Under the pieces are notes generated by a model. The model did not search any database, was not told the origin of the DNA, and saw only the letters and a program-made list of their open reading frames with translations. This document shows positions 51,384 through 59,432 of a stretch of 64,000 nucleotides of DNA, piece by piece; position 1 is the first letter of the stretch; every line of letters starts with the position of its first letter. Both the position numbers and the translations under genes were made by a program. Source of the DNA: Hyphomicrobiales bacterium (GTDB taxonomy: Bacteria; Pseudomonadota; Alphaproteobacteria; Rhizobiales; Rhizobiaceae); the NCBI GenBank assembly GCA_900469955.1, contig UBYX01000024.1, forward strand, positions 51,062 to 115,061. Direction: 5' to 3'.

Positions 51384-51406
51384 CACTCCTCTTTCAAAGA
51401 GGAGTG
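51384..51406. promoter_or_regulatory. Perfect inverted repeat covering the fbpB ribosome binding site
   Basis: Arms of 11 bases, CACTCCTCTTT and AAAGAGGAGTG, flank a single central C. On the minus strand the second arm contains the GAGGAG ribosome site of fbpB. In RNA the repeat could form a hairpin that hides it; in DNA it could be an operator. The repeat is seen; both roles are inference. Confidence 0.5.
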
Positions 51407-51421
51407 CTAATCATAGGACAG

Positions 51422-54400
51422 TCAGTTCGCAAGCACTCGCGGCGAAGGGAAGGTGATTTCCACCAGTGTGCCTTCGTTCGGAGCCGACGTGATCGAGAAG
51501 GAGGCGCGGTTTGCGTCCACCATCGCCTTGGTGAGCGGCAGGCCCAGGCCGGTGCCGTCGCCGCGCTTGCGGGTGCCGCCCGCCACCTGGCGGAACGGTT
51601 TCATGGCGAGTTCGAGTTCCGGGCGCGTCATGCCGATGCCCGTATCGCGAATGCGAAGCACGACATTGCCATTGGCTTCATAGGCCGTCGATACGACGAT
51701 CTGCCCGCCCGAAGGCGTGAAGCGGATGGCATTGGACAGGATGTTGAGGACGATCTGCTTCACGGAGCGGAGATCGGCGACGACCTGGGGCACGGCATGC
51801 GAAAGGGCGGTGCGAATAATGACGCGCTGGCTGTTTGCCTGCGGCTGAACCAGGGATACGGCCTCGGAGACCGTTTCGTTAAGGCCGACCGCGATGAAAT
51901 CGAGTTCCATCTCGCCCGCCTCTATCTTCGAAATATCGAGCAGGTCGTTGACGATGTCGAGCACGTGCCGTCCGGAACGGCCGATGTCGTTGGCGTATTC
52001 CACGTAACGCGGATGTCCGATCGGCCCAAAGCGCTCTGTTGCCATCATGTCCGCAAATCCGATGATCGCGTTGAGCGGCGTACGGATTTCGTGGCTTACA
52101 TGCGCCAGGAACTCGCTCTTGTGGGCGTTCGCCGTCTCCGCGGAGCGCTTCGCAGTACGCAGCTCTTCCTCGGTTCGTTTCCACTGGGTGATGTCGCGTA
52201 TGACCGCGCAATAGCCGTTGGACGAGGTGAGCTTGCCGATCGTCATGAAGAGCGGCAGGAAGCCGCCGGACGCTTCCCGGCCGATCACTTCGCGGCCGTC
52301 ATTCAGGACGCTGGCGACGCCGTGGCCGGATAGTCCGCCGAGATAATCAAGGATGGCGCGCTGGCTTTCATGGGCGAAGAGGGTCACGAAGGGTTTGCCG
52401 TCGATCTCTTCGTTGTCGTAGTTGAAAAGTCCGCTTGCCGCACGGTTGAGGGAGCGGATGTCGCCGTCAGCGCCAATGATCACCACGCCGTCGGTTGCCG
52501 TCTCCAGAATGGCGCGGAGTTCCTCAACCTCGACCTGCAGTTTGGCGAGCTGATCGGCCGGCCGACGGGGACGCAAAGGGATGACTTCGCCCGCCTCGGT
52601 GCTGTCAGATATCGCGCTTTCCGCGACGACCGGCATCAGCGCCAGCATCAGGGCGGTCGAATCGCCCCAGCGGACCGATTGCAGTCGTGCCGTTACCGGG
52701 ACCACGGCATCGTCCGAACGCACGACGACCATGCCGCCTGCCTCTGCCGTCTTGCCTTCGAGATCCTGGCGCTGCAGAAGCGCATCCAGACCGCCAACTT
52801 CAACCAGTTCCTCAAGCGAAGCATAGCCTGTCAGCCTGAGGAATTCCGGGTTGCCGTGGATCAACTGGTCGCCGCTGTGGATAAGCAGTGCAACGGGCAT
52901 CTGATCGACGATTTCCGCCGAAAGTCCGATCCGCTCGCGCACCGGGATCATCCGATTGAGCAGTTCGCGGTCGGAAAGCTCCAGCCCCGGGCCGATTGCC
53001 TCCTCTTCACTGCCGTCAACGGGTTCATCCTGCGTCTCGGCGGCGCTCTGGTTCGTTTCATCGGCGATTGGGGCCACCTGCTCATCGGAGGCATCGTCTG
53101 CCGCTGCGACAGGTGGCTCTTCGATCACATCAGGTGTTTCCGGCAGATCTGCCGACGGCGCATCGATGCTGTCCTGCTGGATAACATCGCGCTTTTCATC
53201 CTGCGAGAGCTCCGCATCCTGAAGGGGATCGACAGCGACGGGTTCGGTCTCGGCGGCCTCGGAAGCGGGTGGGGCGACCGGTGGTTCCGGCGCCTTTTCT
53301 TCGGTACGGCGGTCGATGAAGCTGTCGAGCTGGCGGGCAATCTCGCGAAAGGCGGCTTGTTCGACGGGGGTCAGCCGCTCACGGCCCGTGGAACGGTGTT
53401 CCTCGAGCTGGATGACCTTGTCGGAATAACGGCGACCGGGATTTTCCACGATTCGGAGCGCCGGCTTTTCGCCCTCGGGCCAATCGAGCAACGAAGGAGC
53501 CTGCCTGCCGGACAGCGATACCGGCTTCGGCTCATCGGCGGGCTGATCGTCCGCGGCGACTGTGACTTCGGTTTCGGCAGGTTCCCCAGCGGTCTCCGCC
53601 TCGTCGTCTACAGGGCCTTGCTCGTCTGCAGCCGAAACGGCAGGCGCGCTCTGCACGCCGGCCTCTTCCGGCTGGACTGCCGGCTCATCGTTTTCCAGCT
53701 CGAAGATGGTCGATGGCGAACCAGTAGATTGAGATGTCGTATCCTCTGCCGAACCGGCCACACCCTCCGGCAGGTTGGGCGTGAGTGTCAGGCCGATGGC
53801 ATTCGGATCTTCCGCCGCATCGCCGATACGCACGATGCCGAAACCTCGAAATCCGTCGAACTCCCGGGTGCGCGTATAGGTGGGCAGAGCCGCGAGATCG
53901 ACAGGCACCACAAGCGACGTACCTTCAACGGGCCACCAGATCGTCTTGCCGGACCAGGTATCACGCTTGTTGAGCAGTTCGGAGATCTTGCCATCCGGAT
54001 CGAGGCCGAAGAGAGCGGCCAGATCGCCAAAGCCCATGCCGTTGATGTTTGCGGCATTCGGGCCGACCGCATCGGCGAATTCGCTGGAAACCTCGCTGAA
54101 CCGGCCGGTCGCATCGATCTTCCAGACGAATCGGATCGCGCGTCCGTCGCGGCGGAACACGAAGCCGGCGGGATCCTGCGTCGAAGCTTCGTCAGCCACC
54201 GCAACAGGTTCGGGTTCAGCGCTGACGCTTTTTTCCGGCTCGACAACTGATGGCGGCACGGCATCGCTTGTCTCTTCGGCACGCGCCTCATCGTTTTGGC
54301 TGTCGCCACCAAATGCATGCGCTGAAATTCCCGACACCTCATCGGTCTGGAGCGAGATTTCTTCCTCCAGTTCTTCCGTGTCCTCGATTTCGGAGACGGC

Positions 54401-55252
54401 GGTGATCACATCCTCGAAACCGGCGGCAGGCACGGCCTCCACCGTGAAATCCTCGTCAGGTTCATCGGCGCTGGAACCGGACGTCTCGTTCGTATCTGTT
54501 TCACTCGCATGAGCCGCTGCCGCCGCGTTCACCGGCTTGGGGCCATCGTCAACGGCAGTCCGGTCTTGCGCGCCGGTTTCGACAGTAAACAAAAGATTTA
54601 ATGCGGGCTCGTCGGATAGCCGGCCGATGGCAGCCGGCAGATAGCCCTTGGCTGTCGGGATCGGTCGCTTGACCAGCCGGCTCGGGTCGTTGCCGGCCAT
54701 GCTCGCCAGCATTTTTGCTGTCTGATTGGAAATGCCGAGGCCGGTAAACTTCGCGGAAGCGGCAAGTACCTCACCGTCCTTGTCAAGCACAGCCATATGC
54801 GTGTCCGGATCGTCGAAACCTTCGATCATTCGTCCGGCACGGGCTGAAAGGGAAAGGCGGGACTTTTCAACGGGGGCACTGAAAAGCACCGCCGTCTCCC
54901 CTTGGACTCGGATGAGCTCGCAGGCAGCCTGGATAGGCACGCGCTGGAATCCGGAGGCGACACGGATCATCAGGTGGCGAACATCGCCGGCCGCGCCGAG
55001 CTGGCCCGCCGCCGTCTCTATCTGGCGGAAGGCGATGTCATTGCGGTTCGGCCCCTGGTCGAGAAAATCATAGATGGAATCAAAGCCGAAAAGATCTGCG
55101 CCGCGGCCGTTGCACCACAGCGGGTCCATTTTATCCCGGGAAAACAGGATGATCGCTTCACCCGCCGCAAAACGATCGCGCACATGTTCGTGCACGGCGA
55201 TGTCGATGAACGGGTATTGGACTGCGGACATAGGCGGAACCTGCAGAGTCAT
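51422..55252 (-). CDS. pdhS1: PdhS-type PAS sensor histidine kinase
   Basis: This 1276-residue kinase has a HisKA motif at about residue 1054 (FLAHVSHEIRTPLNAIIGFA, then RFGPIGHPRYVEYANDIG) and an HATPase domain (GTGLGLPLTKAMVDANRASF). PAS-like stretches lie at about 360-470, 790-870 and 910-1010. Two long acidic linkers (about 228-360 and 490-780) are probably disordered. No membrane segment was seen. The HisKA box matches PdhS/DivJ/PleC kinases that act on DivK in asymmetric division of Rhizobiales. Which paralogue it is (PdhS1 or another) is not proved. It lies just upstream of fbpB. Confidence 0.82.
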   Translation of the reverse strand: MTLQVPPMSAVQYPFIDIAVHEHVRDRFAAGEAIILFSRDKMDPLWCNGRGADLFGFDSIYDFLDQGPNRNDIAFRQIETAAGQLGAAGDVRHLMIRVASGFQRVPIQAACELIRVQGETAVLFSAPVEKSRLSLSARAGRMIEGFDDPDTHMAVLDKDGEVLAASAKFTGLGISNQTAKMLASMAGNDPSRLVKRPIPTAKGYLPAAIGRLSDEPALNLLFTVETGAQDRTAVDDGPKPVNAAAAAHASETDTNETSGSSADEPDEDFTVEAVPAAGFEDVITAVSEIEDTEELEEEISLQTDEVSGISAHAFGGDSQNDEARAEETSDAVPPSVVEPEKSVSAEPEPVAVADEASTQDPAGFVFRRDGRAIRFVWKIDATGRFSEVSSEFADAVGPNAANINGMGFGDLAALFGLDPDGKISELLNKRDTWSGKTIWWPVEGTSLVVPVDLAALPTYTRTREFDGFRGFGIVRIGDAAEDPNAIGLTLTPNLPEGVAGSAEDTTSQSTGSPSTIFELENDEPAVQPEEAGVQSAPAVSAADEQGPVDDEAETAGEPAETEVTVAADDQPADEPKPVSLSGRQAPSLLDWPEGEKPALRIVENPGRRYSDKVIQLEEHRSTGRERLTPVEQAAFREIARQLDSFIDRRTEEKAPEPPVAPPASEAAETEPVAVDPLQDAELSQDEKRDVIQQDSIDAPSADLPETPDVIEEPPVAAADDASDEQVAPIADETNQSAAETQDEPVDGSEEEAIGPGLELSDRELLNRMIPVRERIGLSAEIVDQMPVALLIHSGDQLIHGNPEFLRLTGYASLEELVEVGGLDALLQRQDLEGKTAEAGGMVVVRSDDAVVPVTARLQSVRWGDSTALMLALMPVVAESAISDSTEAGEVIPLRPRRPADQLAKLQVEVEELRAILETATDGVVIIGADGDIRSLNRAASGLFNYDNEEIDGKPFVTLFAHESQRAILDYLGGLSGHGVASVLNDGREVIGREASGGFLPLFMTIGKLTSSNGYCAVIRDITQWKRTEEELRTAKRSAETANAHKSEFLAHVSHEIRTPLNAIIGFADMMATERFGPIGHPRYVEYANDIGRSGRHVLDIVNDLLDISKIEAGEMELDFIAVGLNETVSEAVSLVQPQANSQRVIIRTALSHAVPQVVADLRSVKQIVLNILSNAIRFTPSGGQIVVSTAYEANGNVVLRIRDTGIGMTRPELELAMKPFRQVAGGTRKRGDGTGLGLPLTKAMVDANRASFSITSAPNEGTLVEITFPSPRVLAN

Positions 55253-55359
55253 TTAACCGCAATTCTGCGGCGTTTAACGGATTATTAATAACTGCCCCCC
55301 GCCTGCCGGTCGAGAGCGGCGCTCCTCAAACCGCTGATAGGGTTAATTTCAGAATTTTC

Positions 55360-55393
55360 ATTGTGCAGTGCACAATATATTGCAATGCACAAT
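55360..55393. promoter_or_regulatory. Tandem TTGTGCA palindromes in the phasin promoter
   Basis: A perfect palindrome (ATTGTGCA-G-TGCACAAT, 55360-55376) is followed by a second near-palindrome (ATTGCAATGCACAAT, 55379-55393). Such TGCA-rich sites resemble those bound by PhaR, the repressor of phasin genes in other bacteria. The phasin starts 70 bases downstream. Confidence 0.6.
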
Positions 55394-55463
55394 GGAATGG
55401 GTTATATAAGAGGCATCACATCTTCGGATCTGCCGAAGAAAACGCCAACGAGGACCAGAAACG

Positions 55464-55910
55464 ATGGCATACAAGACAGACGACATCTTTTCCTTCTCCG
55501 CTTTCGATCCGGCCAAGCTCACCGAGAGCTTCCGCGAGTTTGCTGAAAAGGGCGGCGCCCAGTCGCGCGACGCTTATGCTAAGATGAAAACCGCCGCCGA
55601 GGAAGCTACCAAGACGGTGGAATCCACACTGCAGTCGGCCCAGGCAGGTTCGGTAGAACTCGGCCTCAAGGCGATCGACGCGTGGCGTACGAATACCGAC
55701 CTGTCGCTGTCCCACATGGAAGCGCTGCTCGGCGTCAAGTCCGTGTCGGAGCTTTTCGAGCTGCAGACCGCCTTCATCCGCAAGCAGGCCGAGGTTACGG
55801 TCGAGCAGGCGAAGTCCATTCAGGATGCAGCCCGCAAGCTCGCCGAAAATGTTTCGCAGCCGAGCAAGGTCGCTGCCGAAAAGGTCATCGCGACGTTCAA
55901 GGCCGCCTGA
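55464..55910 (+). CDS. Phasin (polyhydroxybutyrate granule protein)
   Basis: This 148-residue protein is all helical with the phasin pattern: FDPAKLTESFREFAEKGGAQ at the start, WRTNTDLSLSHMEALLGVKS and FIRKQAEVTVEQAKSIQDAA. Phasins coat polyhydroxybutyrate granules. The promoter carries palindromes that may bind PhaR. It is a single gene closed by a terminator. Confidence 0.92.
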   Translation: MAYKTDDIFSFSAFDPAKLTESFREFAEKGGAQSRDAYAKMKTAAEEATKTVESTLQSAQAGSVELGLKAIDAWRTNTDLSLSHMEALLGVKSVSELFELQTAFIRKQAEVTVEQAKSIQDAARKLAENVSQPSKVAAEKVIATFKAA

Positions 55911-55929
55911 TTTCTACGCACTGATTTCA

Positions 55930-55968
55930 AGAAGAGGGCCGGAGCAGGTTTCGGCCCTCTTCTATTTT
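55930..55968 (+). terminator. Terminator of the phasin gene
   Basis: A 12-base-pair perfect stem, AGAAGAGGGCCG and CGGCCCTCTTCT, with a 10-base loop is followed by ATTTT. It is 19 bases after the phasin stop. Confidence 0.88.
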
Positions 55969-56036
55969 AAGAAGGGACTTGCAAAACGAGTCCGATCACC
56001 GTATGTGACCCGAAATACCGCTTTGGCGGTTTTTGT

Positions 56037-56113
56037 GCGGTTGTAGCTCAGTTGGTTAGAGCGCAGGTTTGTGGCACCTGAGGTCGGAGGTTCGAGACCC
56101 CCCAACCGTACCA
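56037..56113 (+). tRNA. tRNA-His (anticodon GTG)
   Basis: All parts of a tRNA cloverleaf are present: acceptor GCGGTTG, D arm AGCTCAGTTGGTTAGAGC, anticodon arm CAGGT-TTGTGGC-ACCTG with GTG at 56071-56073, the T arm with GTTCGAGAC, and an encoded CCA. The acceptor begins with G1 opposite U72 and the discriminator base is A73; the base before is T, so G-1 is not encoded. This is the special alphaproteobacterial form read by an unusual histidyl-tRNA synthetase. Confidence 0.97.
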
Positions 56114-56433
56114 TTTCTAATTCAAGACAAGTCGATCGCCAGGAGAGGCTCCACCTCCGCCTGGAACAGTTCTCTCAGTCTTATTTCGGCTAGCCGGCAA
56201 ACGCTAAACCGACAAATTCTTCAGACATTTGACGGTTTCTGGATACCTCGCCCTTGTATGGTCCGGAAACGGACACAATCTTGTGCACTGCACTATCAGG
56301 TCTTGTCACAGTTGCTGACATGCCTATGTTTGTGGCAGCAGGTGCCCAAAATTTTGGACACCTGCGTCTTGGGCTTTGGCCCCCTTCACCTGTTCGCCCT
56401 GTGCGGCAGGCCTTTTCAGAAGGAGTCATGAGG
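56114..56433. other. Region between tRNA-His and the small HTH gene
   Basis: About 320 bases hold no gene that I can support. The stretch includes TTGTGCACTGCAC at 56281-56293, similar to the phasin palindrome, and a near-perfect 26-base inverted repeat at 56339-56364. Both probably belong to the promoter of the HTH gene at 56434. Confidence 0.4.
56339..56364. promoter_or_regulatory. 26-base near-perfect palindrome upstream of the small HTH gene
   Basis: The arms CAGGTG and CACCTG enclose CCAAAA and TTTTGG, with one mismatched base on each side (C at 56345, A at 56358). It lies 70 bases before the HTH gene. Its length and lack of a loop suit a protein-binding site better than an RNA hairpin. 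Confidence 0.5.
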
Positions 56434-56679
56434 ATGACAATTTCCATCAATAATTTCGCATCGGCGAACGGAACTACACTTTCTCCGCAGCACATCGCCT
56501 CCGCAGTTGCCGAAGCCCGACGTGCGATGGGCTACAGTATCGACGAACTTGCCGTCACGACCGGCCTCGTCAGCGACGAGATTCTCCGCGTTGAAAATGG
56601 CACGGATGCGGATCCGGCCAAATTAAAACGCATTGCCGCGGCCCTGCAGGTTCCGGTTTCTACCTTCTTGCTTACCTGA
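56434..56679 (+). CDS. Small XRE-type helix-turn-helix protein (81 residues)
   Basis: The protein has a single helix-turn-helix unit (GYSIDELAVTTGLVSDEILR then VENGTDADPAKLKRIAAALQ) and almost nothing else. Two ATG codons, 56428 and 56434, are possible; the second is 8 bases from AAGGAG and was chosen. It is a single gene and may bind the palindrome upstream to control itself. It could also be part of a larger regulatory link with the phasin, whose promoter shares the TTGTGCA motif. Confidence 0.72.
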   Translation: MTISINNFASANGTTLSPQHIASAVAEARRAMGYSIDELAVTTGLVSDEILRVENGTDADPAKLKRIAAALQVPVSTFLLT

Positions 56680-56764
56680 TGTTCAGGTGTCCGGCCGCTT
56701 CGGCGGCCGGTCCTCTTTCTTCCATCCGCGAAGCGGCTTCCGTTCTTCAAGGTCGATGCACCGA

Positions 56765-57646
56765 CTACACGAAGATGTGTCGCTCCTCATCGACCAGCTC
56801 CTTCAGAAAATCCACCACGGTGCGCAGACGTATCAGGTCGCGCGTGGTTTCATGATAGGTGGTCCAATAGGAGCGCCGGATGACGATATCCGGCAGCACT
56901 CGCCTCAGTTCGGATGATTGCCGCGCCACGTAGTCGTGCAGGATGCCGATTCCGGCGCCTGACCGCACGGCTTCCGTCTGCCCGATTGCGCTCGATATCT
57001 CGAAGCTTGCATCCCAGTCGCGCATGACCTCGCCGGTGAAATTCAGCGAGGGAGAAAAGATCAGGTCTTCCACGTAACCGATGCGGGGATGCGCTCTCAA
57101 TGCCTCGACGGTTTCCGGTGTCCCGCTCTGGTCTAGATAGGTTTTGGAGGCATAGAGGCCCAACGTGTAGTCGGTAAGTTTCGACGAGACGAGCCGGCCC
57201 TGTTCCGGCCGCTCGATGGTGATGGCGATATCCGCCTCACGCTGGGAGAGTGAGAAGGAGCGCGGTACGGGGACGAGTTGCAGCTTCAGGTCCGGATGCC
57301 GGCGGGTCAATCGTCCGAGCCGCGATGCCAGGAACGAGACACCGAAACCGTCCGGCGCACCGATCCGCACCGTCCCCGCGACGGCCGTGTCTATCCGTCC
57401 CGTACTTGCCTGCGCTGCGAGCATTTCCGTTTCCATGCGCTCGGCGGCGCGGAAGAAGATCTCGCCTTCAGCAGTCAACTCGCAGCCATTGGTGCGGCGG
57501 ATAAGCAGCCGCGTCCGCAGGCCTTCTTCCAGTGCGGTCACCCGCCGCCCCAGCGTGGCGTGGTTGATGCCGAGCCGCCGGGAGGCAGCAAGGATCTGCC
57601 CGCTTCGCGCAATGGCGAGGAACATGCGCACATCGTCCCAGTTCAT
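56765..57646 (-). CDS. LysR-family transcriptional regulator, divergent from mmsA
   Basis: This 293-residue protein starts MNWDDVRMFLAIARSGQILA; the helix-turn-helix continues with NHATLGRRVTALEEGLRTRL. A LysR substrate-binding domain follows. I used ATG 57646; the open frame to 57673 is not needed. Its promoter faces mmsA, so it probably regulates mmsA, as in other bacteria where LysR-type proteins control valine or inositol breakdown. Confidence 0.9.
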   Translation of the reverse strand: MNWDDVRMFLAIARSGQILAASRRLGINHATLGRRVTALEEGLRTRLLIRRTNGCELTAEGEIFFRAAERMETEMLAAQASTGRIDTAVAGTVRIGAPDGFGVSFLASRLGRLTRRHPDLKLQLVPVPRSFSLSQREADIAITIERPEQGRLVSSKLTDYTLGLYASKTYLDQSGTPETVEALRAHPRIGYVEDLIFSPSLNFTGEVMRDWDASFEISSAIGQTEAVRSGAGIGILHDYVARQSSELRRVLPDIVIRRSYWTTYHETTRDLIRLRTVVDFLKELVDEERHIFV

Positions 57647-57667
57647 GGCCTGCCCCAATGTCGATTT

Positions 57668-57708
57668 TTGCACAACCGATGCGTAAACTACGGCGTTGCC
57701 TTGTGCAA
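57668..57708. promoter_or_regulatory. Inverted TTGCACAA/TTGTGCAA pair between LysR gene and mmsA
   Basis: TTGCACAA at 57668-57675 and its reverse complement TTGTGCAA at 57701-57708 are separated by 25 bases, inside the 122-base divergent promoter. They could be LysR half sites. The TTGTGCA core is the same as at the phasin gene. Confidence 0.5.
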
Positions 57709-57768
57709 TTGTGGGCGTATCCTCTGCGCATTCAAATAAGTTGCCAGAAACGGTAGGAGGAGCATCCC

Positions 57769-59265
57769 ATGCGCGAGATCGGGCATTTCATTGGCGGCAA
57801 CCACGTCGCCGGTACCAGTGGTCGGACTGCGGACGTTTTCAACCCCGCGACCGGTGAGGTCCAGGCGAAGGTTTCTCTCGCGAGCGTTTCGGAACTTCGC
57901 TCCGCTGTCGAGAATGCCAAGGCAGCCCAACCCCAATGGGCGGCGACCAATCCGCAGCGTCGCGCCCGCGTCTTCTTCAAATTCGTCGAACTGCTGAACA
58001 AGCACATGGACGAGCTTGCCGAACTGCTCTCCCGGGAACACGGCAAGACGGTCGAGGACTCCAAGGGCGACATCGTGCGCGGTCTTGAGGTCTGCGAATT
58101 CGTCTGCGGCATCCCGCATCTGCAGAAAGGCGAGTTCACAGAAGGCGCCGGCCCTGCGATCGACATGTATTCGATGCGTCAGCCCGTCGGCGTCGGCGCC
58201 GGCATCACGCCTTTTAACTTCCCGGCCATGATCCCGATGTGGATGTTCGCTCCGGCGATCGCCTGCGGTAACGCCTTTATCCTGAAGCCGTCCGAACGCG
58301 ATCCGTCCGTGCCGCTGCGCCTTGCGGAACTGATGATCGAGGCAGGACTGCCGGCCGGCATCCTGAACGTCGTCAACGGTGACAAGGCTGCCGTCGACGC
58401 GATCCTGACCGATCCGGATATCGGCGCCGTTACCTTTGTCGGCTCCACGCCGATCGCGCGTTATGTCTACGGCACGGCAGCGATGAACGGCAAGCGCGCC
58501 CAGTGCTTCGGCGGCGCCAAGAACCACATGATCATCATGCCGGACGCCGACATGGACCAGGCGGTCAATGCCCTGATGGGGGCGGGCTACGGTTCTGCCG
58601 GAGAGCGTTGCATGGCGATTTCCGTTGCCGTTCCGGTTGGCGAGGAAACGGCCAACCTTCTGGTCGAAAAACTCGCGCCGAAGATCGAGTCGCTGCGCAT
58701 CGGACCCTATACGGACGACAAGGCCGACATGGGACCGGTCGTCACCAAGGAGGCGCATGCCCGCATCAATGGCCTCATCGACCGCGGCGTTGAAGAAGGT
58801 GCCAAGCTCGTCGTGGATGGCCGCGGCTTCAAGCTGCAGGGCTATGAGGACGGCTATTTCGTGGGCGGCACGTTGTTCGACCACGTGACGCCGGAGATGG
58901 ATATCTACAAGACGGAAATATTCGGGCCGGTTCTGTCGGTCGTTCGTGCCAAGAACTACGAGGATGCGCTAGCGCTTCCGATGAAGCACGAATACGGCAA
59001 TGGCGTTGCCATCTACACCCGCGACGGTGATGCTGCCCGCGATTTCGCAAGCCGCGTCAATATCGGCATGATCGGCATCAACGTGCCCATCCCGGTTCCG
59101 CTCGCCTATCATTCTTTCGGCGGCTGGAAGGCGTCGAGCTTCGGAGACCTCAATCAGCACGGCACGGATTCGATCAAGTTCTGGACCAAGACCAAGACGA
59201 TCACCGCCCGCTGGCCGTCCGGCATCAAGGATGGAGCCGAATTCGTCATGCCGACGATGAAGTAG
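57769..59265 (+). CDS. mmsA: Methylmalonate-semialdehyde dehydrogenase (CoA-acylating) MmsA
   Basis: This 498-residue enzyme has the aldehyde dehydrogenase motifs GVGAGITPFNFPAMIPMWMF, FVGSTPIARYVYGTAAMNG and the catalytic cysteine in GSAGERCMAISVAVPVG. The CoA-dependent subfamily shows in FGGAKNHMIIMPDADMDQA. It makes propionyl-CoA or acetyl-CoA in valine, thymine or inositol breakdown. GGTAGGAGG precedes the ATG. A terminator follows. Confidence 0.95.
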   Translation: MREIGHFIGGNHVAGTSGRTADVFNPATGEVQAKVSLASVSELRSAVENAKAAQPQWAATNPQRRARVFFKFVELLNKHMDELAELLSREHGKTVEDSKGDIVRGLEVCEFVCGIPHLQKGEFTEGAGPAIDMYSMRQPVGVGAGITPFNFPAMIPMWMFAPAIACGNAFILKPSERDPSVPLRLAELMIEAGLPAGILNVVNGDKAAVDAILTDPDIGAVTFVGSTPIARYVYGTAAMNGKRAQCFGGAKNHMIIMPDADMDQAVNALMGAGYGSAGERCMAISVAVPVGEETANLLVEKLAPKIESLRIGPYTDDKADMGPVVTKEAHARINGLIDRGVEEGAKLVVDGRGFKLQGYEDGYFVGGTLFDHVTPEMDIYKTEIFGPVLSVVRAKNYEDALALPMKHEYGNGVAIYTRDGDAARDFASRVNIGMIGINVPIPVPLAYHSFGGWKASSFGDLNQHGTDSIKFWTKTKTITARWPSGIKDGAEFVMPTMK

Positions 59266-59288
59266 ATGAAAAGTCAGTTCAGCGTGTC

Positions 59289-59312
59289 AACGGGCCTCTT
59301 CGGAGGCCCGTT
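59289..59312 (+). terminator. Terminator of mmsA
   Basis: A stem of about 9 to 10 base pairs, ACGGGCCTC and GAGGCCCGT, with the stable loop TTCG is followed by TTCCGTTT. It is 23 bases after the mmsA stop. Confidence 0.82.
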
Positions 59313-59432
59313 TCCGTTTGTGAGGATTTGAATCGGCGCCCTTACCTGTAGTTGAAATGACAACTGTTCACCTTAAGATGCTCCCGGATTCGGCTAAGTC
59401 GAATTTGAAGGGTTCAACGGGGATATTGTTTC

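Noticed and set aside
51379..51420. IRO box (TGA-N9-TCA) before fbpB
   Set aside because: Both strands were read; candidates fail at the third base pair or more, so RirA control of fbpB is not supported from sequence.
52370..54250. 626-codon plus-strand frame opposite the PdhS-type kinase
   Set aside because: The kinase on the minus strand has full HisKA and HATPase motifs; this frame has none and is explained by the biased composition of the acidic linkers.
56069..56431. 120-codon plus-strand frame starting inside tRNA-His
   Set aside because: It begins within the tRNA and continues into a promoter region; the sequence has no protein features.
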